Positions 1-10,989 of a stretch of 64,000 nucleotides of DNA are shown in pieces. The position numbers and the translations under genes are program-made. Positions within the stretch are counted from its first letter, which is position 1. Every line of letters begins with the position of its first letter. Below the pieces are notes generated by a model. That model had not been told where the DNA came from, did no database searches, and worked only from the letters and a program-made list of their open reading frames with translations. Location of the stretch: assembly GCA_951812925.1 (NCBI GenBank), contig OX638368.1, positions 67,108,569 through 67,172,568 of the forward strand. The letters are read 5' to 3'. This stretch comes from Calliopum simillimum. Taxonomy: Eukaryota > Arthropoda > Insecta > Diptera > Lauxaniidae.

Positions 1-603
1 ACATAATTTCATCTGACATTACTTTTTCGGAATTGCAACTGAGTCGCAGTGATCTAAATTTTGGATTTGTATGTCTAAAAAATCGAAAAATGTATGATAT
101 TACCCTATACGCCGTGTCTAATGATGAATATCTTTGTAATATATCTTCACTAAATGACGAGCTAGCAAAATTTACTTTTACTGATTTAATTTCAATTGAA
201 GTCTCTAAATCTGCCGTAGGTTGACTTATTGGCCATAACGATTTTTCGGTCAAGAGCCAGGTGGGTCCATGCCACCATAAGTTATTAGAACTAAGGTCTT
301 TAGGGGATAGCCCCCGGGTTGCTAGATCGGCAGGATTTTGTTGAGATTCTACATGTGCCCAGTTTTCACACCCAACTTTGAGATTAATTTTTGAGACCCT
401 ATTGGCAACAAATGTAGACCAGGTACACGGTGGCTTGTTTAACCAAGCCAATACTATAGTGGAGTCGGTCCAAAAATAGCTTTTGTAAGGTTTAAGCTCA
501 AACTGAGGAACTATGGACTCAAATAAATTAGACAGTAATTCAGCACCACATAATTCTAATCTTGGTAAAGAAATGGTCTTCACTGGGGCAACTTTTGACT
601 TAG
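1..603 (-). pseudogene. BEL/Pao pol fragment: RNase H region
   Basis: Conceptual minus-strand translation gives a Pao-type RNase H/connection region, with motifs reading [17 protein letters not shown] and NPADLATRG (the last is the hallmark of the Pao RNase H end). It continues from the thumb/RNase H ORF at 604-1017 in another frame, so a frameshift separates them. The fragment runs out of the window before the integrase. It is a decayed retrotransposon remnant with no host role. Confidence 0.7.
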
Positions 604-1017
604 CTACAAGTAAATGTGAATAGACTGAGCCATCAGCATTTTCAATGCGAATATGGCTGCTGCGTACGCCTTTTCGGAGGCGTCGCAAAACGCATGGAAC
701 TCAACAGCAGAATTTATTTGAAAATCTATCCATCTAGGGACCTTAATATGGTTGAATGATCGATAATTGGAAACAAATGTCTGCCAATGGTGAAGAGTTA
801 ATGGCTTAAGGGTTTCATCCCATTCCGTTTTTTCAAGCCAAATTTTTTGCATAATGATTTTAGCCGTAACAACAACTGGAGCTAACCAGCCGGCGGGATC
901 GAAAAGTTTTGCGATAATTGACAAAACTTCCCTTTTTGTATAAGAAGCTTTCACTTCAAGAGGCTGTGTACTAAAATAGAAGGAATCAGTTTTAGCATTC
1001 CAAGATATTCCTAACAT
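604..1017 (-). pseudogene. BEL/Pao pol fragment: RT thumb to RNase H
   Basis: The 137-residue frame starts at LGISWNAKTDSFYF and continues with FDPAGWLAPVVVTAKI and [15 protein letters not shown]. These are the signatures of the Pao RT thumb/connection (Pfam Pao retrotransposon peptidase family) and the first RNase H aspartate (F-C-D-A-S). Upstream, minus-strand positions 1110-1018 encode residues that normally follow the YVDD palm, but the palm itself is absent, so this polymerase cannot work. Part of BEL/Pao copy 1. Confidence 0.8.
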
Positions 1018-1109
1018 TTTTGCAGTACTTTTGTCATCAAGTTCTAGGAACTCAGAATCGAGAAGATCACTTGAGGGTAAATCTTGGATAATATCTTTTA
1101 GATTTGAGG

Positions 1110-1600
1110 TCAGTTTAGACTGAGGCCATTTGCCGATGGGCTTGATGCGTTAAAAACTACCCTTACTTTGGTTGTTTTACGATCAGGTTTGAATATAGCA
1201 TGATGAGGGAGATAAAAAGTGGGTGTATTCATTATTCGATCGGTACTGACTTCTTTCATATGGTTTAGGATTAGATATTCTTTAATCACTCGATCATATT
1301 CTAGTTTGAGGTCAGGTTTCCTACACAGACTACGCTCATTCCTCTGAAATTGTGCGCTTACAGAATCGTTTAGCCCTGACACCTGATCATTGATAGATTT
1401 AAAAGGTAATTGTAGACGATTACGAAGACGTTCCGACAGAAAAGTCCCTTCAGACGCAGGGTCAATTAACGCTCGAATTGTGTAAACGACTTCTAGGTGA
1501 ATTATATTTATTATGGCAGTGCCTAATAAAACATTTTTAGGTGTCGATACGAAAAAGTTTTGCAGATTGGTAGAATTTTGAGAATTTAATTGTGCATTCT
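1110..1600 (-). pseudogene. BEL/Pao pol fragment: protease and RT fingers, internally deleted
   Basis: The frame reads IRALIDPASEGTFLSERL, matching the retropepsin flap region of BEL/Pao, although the catalytic D-S/T-G is changed to DPASE. A deletion then fuses it directly to the RT N-terminal segment (LPHHAIFKPDRKTTKVRVVF, ending NGLSLN), which normally lies a few hundred residues downstream. A second deletion follows before the thumb region at 1017. The protease is probably dead and the RT core is lost. Confidence 0.75.
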
Positions 1601-2145
1601 TCGATGCACTGTATGAAGGTTCCAGATGATTGCGCTGGGTTAGCTGTGATAGCTTTATTAGATTCTGAAGATGGATAAATAGCATTAGAATTGGAGCTAT
1701 GATTTTGGTTATATGAACCTTTCGATTGATTTTGATAATTGGAAGTGCTTGCCTTTTGATTGGATTCCAAATGGAGTAAGGTATTGTGTCGTTTTTTACA
1801 CACAAAACAGTTGTGAGCACTTTGACAGTCTTTAATCTGATGAACAACTGCTAAACAATTAAGGCAACAGTTTAACCTCTTTATGGTTGAAATTCTGTTA
1901 CTAAAACTCATTTGTAGAAATCGAGAACATAATCTTAAAGGATGTGATCCCTTACAAAGTTTACAGAAAGAGGTATTATTAAGCTTTGAATGAAAAGTTT
2001 TAACTGGTTTAAATTTATTCGTTGATTGAGATTGTGCTGAACTAAAATTTTTTGTATTCGATTGAGACCTGGACTCTGAGATCGGAGCACGAATATCTAA
2101 AACTGTTTCTAGCGTATGGTATCTATCAGTTAAAAATTGATCCAT
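1537..2145 (-). pseudogene. BEL/Pao Gag C-terminal zinc-knuckle fragment
   Basis: A cysteine/histidine-rich segment contains three knuckle-like motifs: C-K-L-C with HPLRLC, C-C-L-N-C with HQIKDC, and C-F-V-C with a final HNTLLH. This triple arrangement is usual in BEL/Pao Gag and mediates RNA packaging. The frame is broken from the upstream gag ORF (2377-3069) and overlaps the protease fragment in another frame, so gag-pol is no longer continuous. Confidence 0.75.
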
Positions 2146-2376
2146 GTCTTTCCATTTCGGGATATCAGAGTTTCGACTTATGGACTGCTCCCATAAGGAT
2201 AAAGTGACCTCAGGAAGCCTAGTGGAACAGAGATAAACAATTATGGGGTCCCAATTAGTGATTTCAATTTGGTGTAGTTCAAGAACTGAAATTGAATTAT
2301 TTATTTCACGTTGAAGGGTTTTAAGCGCCGCACCAGATTCGTTGGTTATCCGTTTTAGGTTAAAAAGAACCTTAAG

Positions 2377-3069
2377 TTAATTATTAATGAGAATACGAGG
2401 ATTCTCGAACTGTGTTTTCAAATTTTCCCAAGCTAGAGAAAAACCCGCGTTAGTTAAAGGCACCTTCTGAACAATTTCTTTTGCCTCCCCTCTCGTTTTT
2501 TGTAAAAGGTGATATAAGACTTCGACTTTACTTAGACGAGTATTATTTATATAAATAGCTGTAAAAAGATCTCTAAAAGTAGGCCAAGAAAAGTAATCAC
2601 CCGAAAATGGATCTATATCACACGGAGGGACGTGGACATTTGAAGACTGATGAGTTTCTTTATTTGGAACAGGTGGAGAAACGTTGGGTTCAGGTTTTGG
2701 ACTTAATTTTGCTATAAATTCGGTTATTTTAGATAGACAACGCACAAACGCCCGATGTGATTCCCTATATTTAGATTTGATAGCTACAACATCGATTACC
2801 GTTTCCGTTTCATCAACTTTTAACTTTCCCTTATCCGAGTCATCTTCCTTTTCACCTCGGGTGTCTTTCGATTTAGAACGTCTTGGTTTCGAAAAATGCA
2901 AGAGACATGCGTCATAAGATGATTTAACTTTTCTCCAAGTATCTTCGAATTCTGCCTGTTCGATTTTTAAGTTTGTGAGCGTATGATCCGCGTCCGGTAT
3001 TGTTTCAAAATATGCTACATATTCGACTAACTCATCTGACAATCGTATGAAATGTTGGACACAAGCCAT
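2377..3069 (-). pseudogene. BEL/Pao Gag N-terminal part (DUF1759-like)
   Basis: The frame begins with Met at 3069 and ends at a stop at 2377 (230 residues). The diagnostic segment IDPFSGDYFSWPTFRDLF followed by LSKVEVLYHLLQ and GEAKEIV matches the DUF1759 Gag domain of Pao/BEL elements. The first 130 residues are charged and contain a KSKD/EKEDD stretch. A full Gag would continue into the zinc knuckles at 2145, but the frame closes first. The start is chosen as the first Met, with only AT-rich leader DNA upstream. Confidence 0.75.
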
Positions 3070-3960
3070 TTTTATTGAGATTAGGTTTGTAAAGTTCAGA
3101 GAAAATAACTAAAAATCGAAATCGAGGATTCGAAGAAGTGAGAAAAAAAATCGTAACTCTGTGCAATGAAGGGTTAAGCCGCCAAAAATTTATTTTCGAA
3201 TTAAGAGCGGGGAAGAAATCTTATTTTTTTTTTTTTATCCAAGGAAAAATTATTTATTTTGGTAACGAAATAAACCGCGAACCGAATTCAATTTTAGGAT
3301 GAAGACAAAATTATAAAAAGTGTTGAAATGTCCGCGAGATGTGTAAAAAAAACCTATGAAAGATTTGAAATTTGTTTGCTATTTGGTTTAAGTCACCGGC
3401 TGTATATGGGTTAATACTACAAAATGGTTGGTGATTTAAATTTGGATGAAATAAAACCAAAGTACTGAGATTTAAATATAATATGCTAACTTCAATACAA
3501 TTTTTACAATATAATTTCAAAAAAAATTAAAAAACACTGTTATTACTGCTAAAAAACGATGATCAGAGTTTTTTGGAGACTGCATGAAAATTTTAAAATC
3601 CAAAGAAAAAAGGCCGAGAAAATTGAGTTCAGATTAAGATGGCGGTTTCCTGAATACAGCTGCTTCACGAAAAAATCAATTTTAGATCTTTGAAATTGGC
3701 GAAGTCCAGAAATGTCCGCTGATCTGTCGTTGATCTGGTCCAACGTTCGCGAACAAACCGATCTTTGAATCGTATTTCCACACACTTTTCATTTTTTTTA
3801 TTATTATTTCATTTATTCTCTTTTTCTTTTTTCTTTTTAGACGGATTTTATTTTATTTTTCACAATATCGCGCACTTTTTTCACTTTTGGTTATTTTGGT
3901 TCTTACAATGAATTTGTTTTTACAAAATTTTATAATTTTGTCCCTTGGGCTCACAATGGG

Positions 3961-4381
3961 TTAATAGTATATAAGTATAAGTGGGAGGAAATGAATTGTA
4001 AACTTGCATACCGGGTATGTAAAATATTTCAAAAATTTCTTGATACACAAGAATTTACACGTTGTAAAATGTGTTAAAATTTTAAGTTTTTCGAAACACT
4101 TAAATCGACACTTTTGATTTCCCAATTTTATCAGCAAGAAATACAACAGATTTTACTGAATTTTAAAAACAATCCTGAAAGTTTAGAAAATTTCAAAAGT
4201 ATCGAAGTAAGTACGCGTAGAAAAATGTGCACAACACTGTGTGTACGTATGTAAATGCTTATAACAAAAGTAAATAAATATATATATACATACGGTTAGA
4301 TGTTTTTATGGAAATGTATACGAATTTATATGGTGGAATTTTGAGTATATACCGTAGCCGGTATATATATATTATATATAT
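3961..4381. other. AT-rich gap without recognised gene
   Basis: No coding signal or repeat end is recognised here. The sequence is AT-rich and ends in (TA)n-like DNA that abuts the TIR element starting at 4382. Confidence 0.5.
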
Positions 4382-6394
4382 GGGGAAATCTCAGCAAGTG
4401 TGGACTTCGGTGTGAATGGGTCTCGGTTCGCCGAGTCAGCACCCGTTGCATTTTCCATCCATTCCAACATGTCTGGGACACTTATTGGATGATGTTAAAT
4501 ACAAAAACATGCGTGTGCTACCGCCTGGAAGCTTTATTTCTTTTTTTGCCGAAATTCGAGCAAAATCCACAAATTTTGAGTGTGAATTGAATAATCTGCT
4601 TCCGTTATTGAGCCATAACTTTTGAGGCGATTCAGCAAATTGTTTTGGGCTTTTAGTATCTTTAACATGAATGTTAAGATGTAAGAAAAACTGCATCCCG
4701 TTGATGTGCCTCAGGTAGAACGCTAGATATGGGTCTCCAAAGTTGTGTGAATGGTTTTTACCCAAAATCTGGTAATTTTCGGTTTCTAACATGCTGCTCT
4801 GGGGGCGATTATTTTTTCGCAATATTTCTCATGAAATATGATTTTTTAATATTATGACTAAAAGTTATATTCAGATAAAAGGGTGTGCCACCACTGGTTC
4901 GGTGGTAACACACTTGAGAAGAAGCTCAAATGTCGATTTTTCATGCGAAATTACATCTAAAAAAATGGTATTTTGAGGAGCACAAAAATCCGAGGGCACA
5001 AAATTGTCTCAAACTTTGCGAAATCATTGGACCTAGGGCCAATGAATATGTAAAAAAATCGCCCCTCAGTATGAACTGACAATGGCTAATATGTAAAATT
5101 TTTTAAGGTTCATCTATATATACAATGACTGTGTGTGTGTGAAGCATTACCACTCAGAAACTACAATGCCAATTGAGCTAAAATTTTGGGAATGAGTATA
5201 TCTCAGGTATGGAAATGTGTTTATGCTATACACGAAGGTTTCCGAAGATCACCCGAAGGCTTCATAGTCAAAACGAAGAATATCTGGGTACACAGGAGGG
5301 AAAATATCTATTGCGAACTTTCATCAAGTTTTAATTGATAATTTTCTGGGCCACCCGAAGTTTGCCGAAGGTCACCCGAAGGCTTAATAGTAAAAACGAA
5401 GAATATCTAGGCATACAAGAGAGAAAAAATCTATGGCGAACTATCAAAAAACTTTAACTGATAGTTTTTTGAAATATTCGAAGGTTCCCAAAGGTCACCC
5501 GAAGGCTTCATACTCAAAACGAAGAATACGAGAGGAAAAAGATATATGACGAACAATCAAAAAACCTTAACTAATAGTTTTCTGTGACTCCCGAAGATTT
5601 CCGAAGGTCACAAAAAATTATACGATCGTTAGATATGAAATATACTTTACGAACTTTTCTCACACCTACCCCAGCAATGAATTTCAATCTCATGTGAATC
5701 GAAAAAATTCGATTTAAAAAATAATTTTTGCATGAAGGCCACACTAAATAATTTTTTTTTTTTTTTTTCAGAAAGCTTCCTTTCAATCCTCCTCCATACT
5801 TGATTTTTTTATATTATGGGCCACCCACATAGATGCTTAATTTTATTCTTCAGAAATATTCCCTTCAATTTCCATGCTTACTTTACCTAAGCTGTGCCTC
5901 TTGATATAAAAGGCAAATTCCATGTGAATCGAAAAAATACGATTTAAAAAATTGTGTGAGAGCCATCCTATATAAAAGTTTTATAGTTAAAGCTGTGCAA
6001 CTTAATATAAAAACCACGTGGTGTAGAATTAATGTGAATCGATTGACCGGTATGTGAGAAAATCCGATTTAAAAAATATTTTTGTATGAGGGCCTCCCTA
6101 AATATACACTCTTACGGAATGAAAAATACTTTATAACCGATTTCCATACCTACCAAATACATATAAAAAATTTCATAAAAATCGGTCGAGCCATTTCAGA
6201 GGAGTTCAAACACAAACACCGTGACGCGAGATTTTTGACGATATTGGGGGAGGCGATCGAAAAAAGTCAGTAACGCTGGCTGTAAAATGCTTCTAATGTA
6301 TCTCAAATTAATAATTCGCGGTCCAAAAAAGGGTGCCACATGTTTGAAAAATAACTTTTTTTTTCGAAAAGTCCACACTTGCTGAGATTTCCCC
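4382..6394. mobile_element. 2.0 kb non-coding TIR element
   Basis: The ends are exact inverted repeats: GGGGAAATCTCAGCAAGTGT at 4382 and its reverse complement ending at 6394 (26 bp match in all). Flanks are (AT)n on both sides, so a TSD cannot be fixed (ATATAT and TA both fit). The interior has no transposase and contains a 123-bp tandem repeat (5251-5620). The stretch near 6170-6260 resembles the non-coding DNA of insect Helitron-like elements, so this may be a composite. Confidence 0.65.
5240..5620. repeat. 123-bp tandem repeat
   Basis: The motif ACCCGAAGGC recurs at 5251, 5374 and 5497, exactly 123 bp apart, each time followed by TTMATAGTMAAAACGAAGAA. A partial fourth unit continues to about 5620. 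It is internal to the TIR element 4382-6394. Confidence 0.8.
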
Positions 6395-6570
6395 ATATAT
6401 GAGTTTAATTTCAACGGAAACTGACCTTTTTATGAGAAAAATCCCTCGCAGATTCCAATACGCACAGTGGTGTAAATTTTATTTGATTTGGGATGCGTTT
6501 ATGCCAAAAACGAACACTTGCTGCTGCACTCAAATGACGATGATTTTGATGAATGTTGGATGAATGTTGA

Positions 6571-6676
6571 TGAGGAGATGAGATGATGATGATGATAATA
6601 ATTAGATGATGATGATGATCCAAGATGATGATGATCAAAGATGATGATGATCAAAGATGATGATGATGACGATGAC
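6571..6676. repeat. (GAT)n microsatellite
   Basis: Imperfect GAT/ATC trinucleotide run. Open frames here (poly-His/poly-Ile) are artefacts of the repeat. Flanking DNA 6403-7150 has no recognised gene. Confidence 0.9.
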
Positions 6677-7151
6677 CGCACCAAACAAATCAAATGAATA
6701 TAAATTCTCCGGTTTGATGGACCAAATATTCGCGCGGTTATTTAATTAAAAAACTTTTTTACTTTTCGGTTTCACGTTATAAAGGTTTTACTTTATTTAC
6801 GATGGCTTATGCTACCATATGTGTAGATATGTATGATGCAAATAATTAACGGCAGCGCAAGTTGGTGGCGGTCATCTGTCTTCTGCAGCAGTCGTGATGA
6901 GAAAGGGACGCATTCAGCTTTTCGCTCATATTATAAAGCCGATTTGTTTTAGGTTTCATGTCGTTCCTCTCTTTGGCTTGCAGTCATTATCGATCGATGG
7001 GCAATCGATCTGTTTGCTGAACAATAGCTAGGTTGCCACCTAGACAGGTACATTCAATTCAAAGCCTACTGCGAAAAAAAATTTTGAATTGAGTAATTTG
7101 AAAACAAGTTATTGGATAAAATGTGTGGGACAATTTTATCGAACGCAGTCC

Positions 7152-7586
7152 TTATGTGGATTTTTTTTTAAATTTCGTTAGCAGTTTGTCTCTTAGTTTT
7201 AATGCGTTAATTACTTGCTGGTTGATCCAGTCGTGACCTGTCGTTTTAATCAGTCTTATTCTAGTGCTAGCCTCCTTAGCTCCAGTTAACAGCCGAGCAA
7301 GATCTTCAACTGTGCTTACATCGTGTTGCACCAACAAGTTACTTAATGTCTCAAAGTATTTGTTACAATCAAATGCATTTACCGCTGTTTCTCGCATAGG
7401 ATTAGGAATTACTTTAATTTTATCGACACTCACGTGCACTAACTTATGATTAAGCCTTGTGAAATCATGTAAAGTAAGTTGAAATTTGTAATTGTCCAAA
7501 TGTAAATTAGTGACAACGTGATCTATAACTAGTTTCCTTAAACGATGGAATCTATATATTAATACGCAAGACAAAAATTTGTCCAT
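7152..7586 (-). pseudogene. LINE-like fragment (endonuclease-RT linker region)
   Basis: A 144-residue frame ends with a segment like HDWINQQVINALKLRDKLLTK. It resembles the 'W-I-x-x-x-I-x-x-A-I-x-x-R-D-x-L' stretch that joins the endonuclease and RT domains of jockey/CR1-type LINEs. No endonuclease or RT catalytic motif is present. The frame closes shortly after that segment, so this looks like a short retroposed or deleted scrap. The assignment rests on one motif, and an unrelated ORF is possible. Confidence 0.45.
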
Positions 7587-7954
7587 CTTTTTTTTACTTT
7601 GTTAGAAATGCACTTCAACTTTGAATTATACACCATTAGAAAAGTGTTTGTGTGTGTAGATGTGCACAATTCACAACAGCAAAATACACGGTCACACAGA
7701 GCTGAAATCAGAATACAGCAAAATGAGAAAGTCGAAAAACTAAAGCACTGACAGACACATGTTGTTGGTTTTTTTTTTTTTTTTTTTTTTTTTTGCTTTG
7801 CTGTGTGTTTTTACATTTATGGTAAAGTAACATAAAATAAGAAGGAAATAGCTTACAAATTGGATATGGTTATTTTAAGTTGTATCTGTGCTAATTTTCT
7901 GCAAATTTATGTTTTATACCTGCTATCTTTAAACAGAATAAAAATAATACACAT

Positions 7955-8060
7955 TAGAGCTGGTTCACACACACGACTAAATTATCGGTCGATAGCACCA
8001 TTACAGTGGAAAGCGGTCGCTTGCCTACAAATATTTAGTCGTGTGTGTGAACCAACTCTA
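7955..8060. mobile_element. 106-bp hairpin MITE
   Basis: Inverted ends TAGAGCTGGTTCACACACAC at 7955 and the near-perfect reverse complement ending at 8060, about 28 bp per arm. No coding capacity. The TAGAGCTG end resembles that of the hAT-like foldback at 52559, but no 8-bp TSD is clear here. Confidence 0.65.
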
Positions 8061-8097
8061 AATTGTTGTAATAGAAAAATCTGAAAGAGAATAAAAA

Positions 8098-9003
8098 CTA
8101 GTAAGGGTGTAAAATTTGGCCTGGCAAAACATTAAATACCCTACACTGGAGTGTTTTTAAAATTTTGCTCATATGGGAGGTGCTACGCCCTCTTGTCCGA
8201 GTTCACCCAGTTTTTGTTCAGAGCTTGCATTTATAGGTTTTAATGTCTGAGTGAAAAACGTTTTCAGTATAGTGTTTTGAAGCTTTTGCTTATATAGGAG
8301 GTGCCACGCCCTCTTGTCCGAGTTCCTCTAGTTTTAGCTTAGAGCGTGCATTTATAGTCTTTAGTATTTGAGTGAAGTTTGTTTGGATTATCTCAAAAAA
8401 CTCTTTCCGTATAGCATTTTGAAACTTTTGCTCATATGGGAGGTGCCACGCCTCTTTGTCCGATTTCATCCAATTTTTGTTGAGAGCTTTCATTTATGAT
8501 TCCTAGTGTCTGAGTTAAATTTGGTTTTAATATCTCATAAAACGCTTTCAGTATAGCGTTTTGAAGCTTTTGCTTATATGGGAGGTGCCACGCCCTCTTG
8601 TCCGAATTGGCTCAGTTTTTTCTCAGAGCTTTCGCCTACAATTCTTAGCATTTATGCGTATTTTGGTTGCATTATCGTGAAAAATACTCCTAAAATTGCA
8701 TTTTGAATATATTTTTTGTATGTGCGGTAGGCGTGTCCGTTGACCGATTTTGCTCATTTTCAATCCCAAATGCTATCTTTAGCGACGGAGGCAGTGTACC
8801 GAATTTCATTGATATATCTTGCTCAGTTTTCCCAAAAAGTGTATTTCAACACACAGCCAGCCAGACAGACAGACGGACATGGCTATATCAACTCAGGAGG
8901 TGACGCTGATCAAGAATATATATACTTTTCTATATCTGCCACGCCTCCTTCTCTGCGTTACAAACGGAAGAACAAAGTGAATATACCCTAGTTGTAGGGT
9001 ATA
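8098..9003 (-). mobile_element. Helitron/Helentron-like (DINE-1-like) element, copy 1
   Basis: On the minus strand it begins TATACCCTACAACTAGGG, a short palindrome (8983-9002, ATACCCTA-GTTG-TAGGGTAT), and ends in CTAG at 8098. Between them lie about four 121-142 bp units containing the GGAGGTGCCACGCCC block (near 8175, 8296, 8438, 8580). A second copy with the same architecture is at 53711-54659. A palindromic end, a CTAG end, central tandem repeats, no protein and insertion between T residues together resemble DINE-1/Helentron non-autonomous Helitrons. That is an inference from structure only. Confidence 0.6.
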
Positions 9004-9082
9004 AAAACCGGGTTCTCCTCCATCCATATGCCCTACATTTGACTTGTATCTTAACGAACAAAGCATGTAGCACAAAGAGAAA

Positions 9083-9610
9083 TAGCTGAAACACAATGCG
9101 GCAGTGGCAGTAATCAGCTGTTTCGTATTTTAATGCTTAGTGTGAAGTCACACGAGGGGCACGGGCACGTAGGGCACTTCGAGTTTATAGGCAAGCGGAG
9201 GGAAACGGTGCTTTTTATTTCCCAACAAACTCCAAGAGCACTACACTTACAACAATAAAGCAGTGGCAGTGCCAGCGGTGATCAGCTGTTTTTCTTTTGT
9301 CTTTTAACTATAACAATGTTCTTCCCTTAATTTTTGCGTTTGTTTGGTAGCACTGCGGCAGTGAATTTAGAAATAGAGCTAAGGGGCACTAGGGGGAGGG
9401 GGTTGTCCGTTTTGTTACGACCTGGGAGGGGGGTTAAAAATTGGTCGAAAATTGTGTTACGTAACATGGGAACGGCCCCTAAACATGGCAGTACAGCTTA
9501 CTGCTCTTATGTAATTGTTACCATTGAAACACACTGTTTCTAGAAAAACGGCTGATCACTAACACTGCCGCTGCCACTGCCGCTGCCACTGCCGCATTGT
9601 GTTTCAGCTA
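9083..9610. mobile_element. MITE with GC-richer inverted ends
   Basis: TAGCTGAAACACAATGCGGC at 9083 is repeated inverted, ending at 9610. Both arms continue with (CNGCCACTGC)n-like repeats and a TGATCAGCTG motif. A related, rearranged copy lies at about 19840-19945. No protein-coding capacity. Confidence 0.6.
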
Positions 9611-10060
9611 AGAGACAAAAAGTAGAGCAGCGACTTTGTGTTTTTGTTTTGTTTTGCTTACATACGTTTCAATTGACATTGACGGGGTTTTTTTATTGTA
9701 CCAAATAGCAAAAAAAGTACCAAATGTCCAAAAAGTACCAAAATTACTCAATTTATTTGTGGTCGAATTTCGACCACTGGGCGGTACTAGTATAGATATT
9801 ATTAAATGATTTTATTGCTATAAACTATTGTATTAATGAATTAACTCTGTATATCATTTAATAATAAAAAACTTTTATTAATAATAATAATTTTAAGAAT
9901 TTTTAAGTGTGTTACTTAATGACATTTATATATTGAAAATTGATTTTTTTAATTGAACTTTTAGTCATATATTTACAAAGACCGATTTACATATAAATCT
10001 ATCAATGCATTTTCTAACAAATAATTATGACAAATCAAGGAACGGATTAAAAACACGGCT

Positions 10061-10107
10061 ATAGTGACATATGTTTCGTCTTTGGCTACAAAGACTCATC
10101 AGACTAT
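10061..10107 (-). ncRNA. Hammerhead ribozyme 1 (left arm)
   Basis: Read on the minus strand: stem I strand ATAGT, core CTGATGA (plus 10096-10102), stem II GTCTTT/AAAGAC closed by a GTAGCC loop, core GAAA, a 3-bp self-complementary stem III (ACATATGT), the GTC cleavage triplet (plus 10066-10068) and stem I strand ACTAT. All invariant hammerhead residues (CUGAUGA, GAAA, GUH) are present and stem I is perfectly paired over 5 bp. The short palindromic stem III is typical of minimal hammerheads that act best as dimers. Confidence 0.85.
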
Positions 10108-10201
10108 TTTTGTTGTAATTATAATTATATTTATTTCACTAAATTAATTATAATTGAAAAATTGCAAGTTTGTAAACTTTTTATGTTTTTTGGCCTGGGC
10201 G

Positions 10202-10255
10202 GGAGTTGAACCAAGGACCTCCCGGTTGGTAGCAGAAGTCGTTACCACTGCACCA
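10202..10255 (-). promoter_or_regulatory. tRNA-like pol III internal promoter (left arm)
   Basis: On the minus strand the A box TGGTGCAGTGG (plus 10245-10255) and B box GGTTCAACTCC (plus 10202-10212) sit about 43 bp apart, as in tRNA genes. The segment is embedded in a tRNA-like, GC-richer block (to about 10290) that stands out from the AT-rich surroundings. It precedes ribozyme 1 by about 95 bp. No intact cloverleaf or terminator is claimed. Confidence 0.7.
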
Positions 10256-10471
10256 GCCTTGCCCGGCTGCGAAGCCGACTTTTGGGATATTAATTGTGTA
10301 ATGTGGAAGATAGCATGTCTCAAAACCAAATTTGAGAGTGCATTCAACATAATAACAATTAAGAAAATATTTCCAATGAACACAGCTGATAGCAACAAGT
10401 GTACTTACATAAATAACAACAACAGTGTTATTTATGTGAGGATCTTTGACGAGGTAGATCGTTCCGTAGCG

Positions 10472-10536
10472 TGGCCTAAGTAGTAGAGGTCTGCTGCACT
10501 TTTTCATTAGAATGCAGAAGGCTGCGGTTTGATTCT
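10472..10536 (+). promoter_or_regulatory. Diverged tRNA-like pol III promoter (spacer unit)
   Basis: A-box-like TGGCCTAAGTAG at 10472-10483 and B-box-like GGTTTGATTCT at 10526-10536 lie upstream of ribozyme 2, the same order as in the arms. Both boxes deviate from consensus. Confidence 0.5.
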
Positions 10537-10557
10537 AGTAAGAAGCAAAGATTAACT

Positions 10558-10696
10558 AAAATAGGTCTGATGAGGCTATGTACATATATATATATGCAAA
10601 TATATATATGTGTATGTGTATATATATATGTGTATATATATATGCAAATATATATATGTGTATGTGGTAATAGCCGAAACATATGTCACCAATTTC
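10558..10696 (+). ncRNA. Hammerhead ribozyme 2 with expanded stem II
   Basis: Core CTGATGA at 10567-10573, stem II GGCTAT (10574-10579) paired with ATAGCC (10670-10675), core GAAA at 10676-10679, stem III ACATATGT and GTC cleavage triplet ending at 10687. Stem I pairs AGGT with ACC and, past one A-A mismatch, ATAA with TTAT-type partners. Stem II encloses about 90 nt of TA/TG microsatellite instead of a small loop; part of it can extend the helix. Confidence 0.7.
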
Positions 10697-10935
10697 CAAG
10701 TTAATATTTATAGCGTCGGTTGTTGTTCATTGCAAATTTGACTGTACAAGTTCGTATTAATGGAATATTTTGCCAGTTTTGTTTGTGTGTTAATACGTAT
10801 TGATATATCATAATTGTTGTTTGTGTTGTTTATTGATATTTGGCATAGCTGTTCCTTTGTAACAGATTCAATATATCAATACGTATTAACACACAAACAA
10901 AATTGGCAAAAGTCGGCTTCGCAGCCGGGCAAGGA

Positions 10936-10989
10936 TGGTGCAGTGGTAACGACTTCTGCTACCAACTGGGAGGTCCTTGGTTCAACTCC
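10936..10989 (+). promoter_or_regulatory. tRNA-like pol III internal promoter (right arm)
   Basis: A box TGGTGCAGTGG at 10936-10946 and B box GGTTCAACTCC at 10979-10989, 43 bp apart, within a tRNA-like block starting near 10912. This is the + strand mirror of the left-arm promoter, with ribozyme 3 about 95 bp downstream. Confidence 0.7.

Larger units (their letters stand above)
1..3960 (-). mobile_element. BEL/Pao LTR retrotransposon, copy 1 (decayed, runs off left edge)
   Basis: On the minus strand the gene order is gag (near 3069), Gag zinc knuckles, protease, reverse transcriptase and RNase H, the BEL/Pao order. Most of the RT catalytic core, including the YVDD box, is missing between about 1140 and 1110. 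The right side (3070-3960) has no ORF and should hold the leader and 5' LTR. A minus-strand TGTGAGCCC near 3953 could be the LTR start, but the second LTR is outside the window, so LTR limits cannot be set. Several frame breaks separate the ORFs. Confidence 0.85.

Noticed and set aside
4436..4822. 128-residue minus-strand ORF
   Set aside because: Inside a TIR element, no domain, composition like non-coding DNA.
6411..6693. His/Ile/Ser-rich ORFs
   Set aside because: Artefact of the (GAT)n microsatellite.
8703..9096. Small ORFs near QTDRRTWLYQLRR, also at 54358-54558
   Set aside because: The same conceptual peptide occurs in both Helitron-like copies, but frames overlap each other and contain no domain; the conservation follows the DNA repeat.
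10144..10507. Overlapping ORFs of 84-109 residues
   Set aside because: They run through the tRNA-like/ribozyme repeat and have no recognisable domain.
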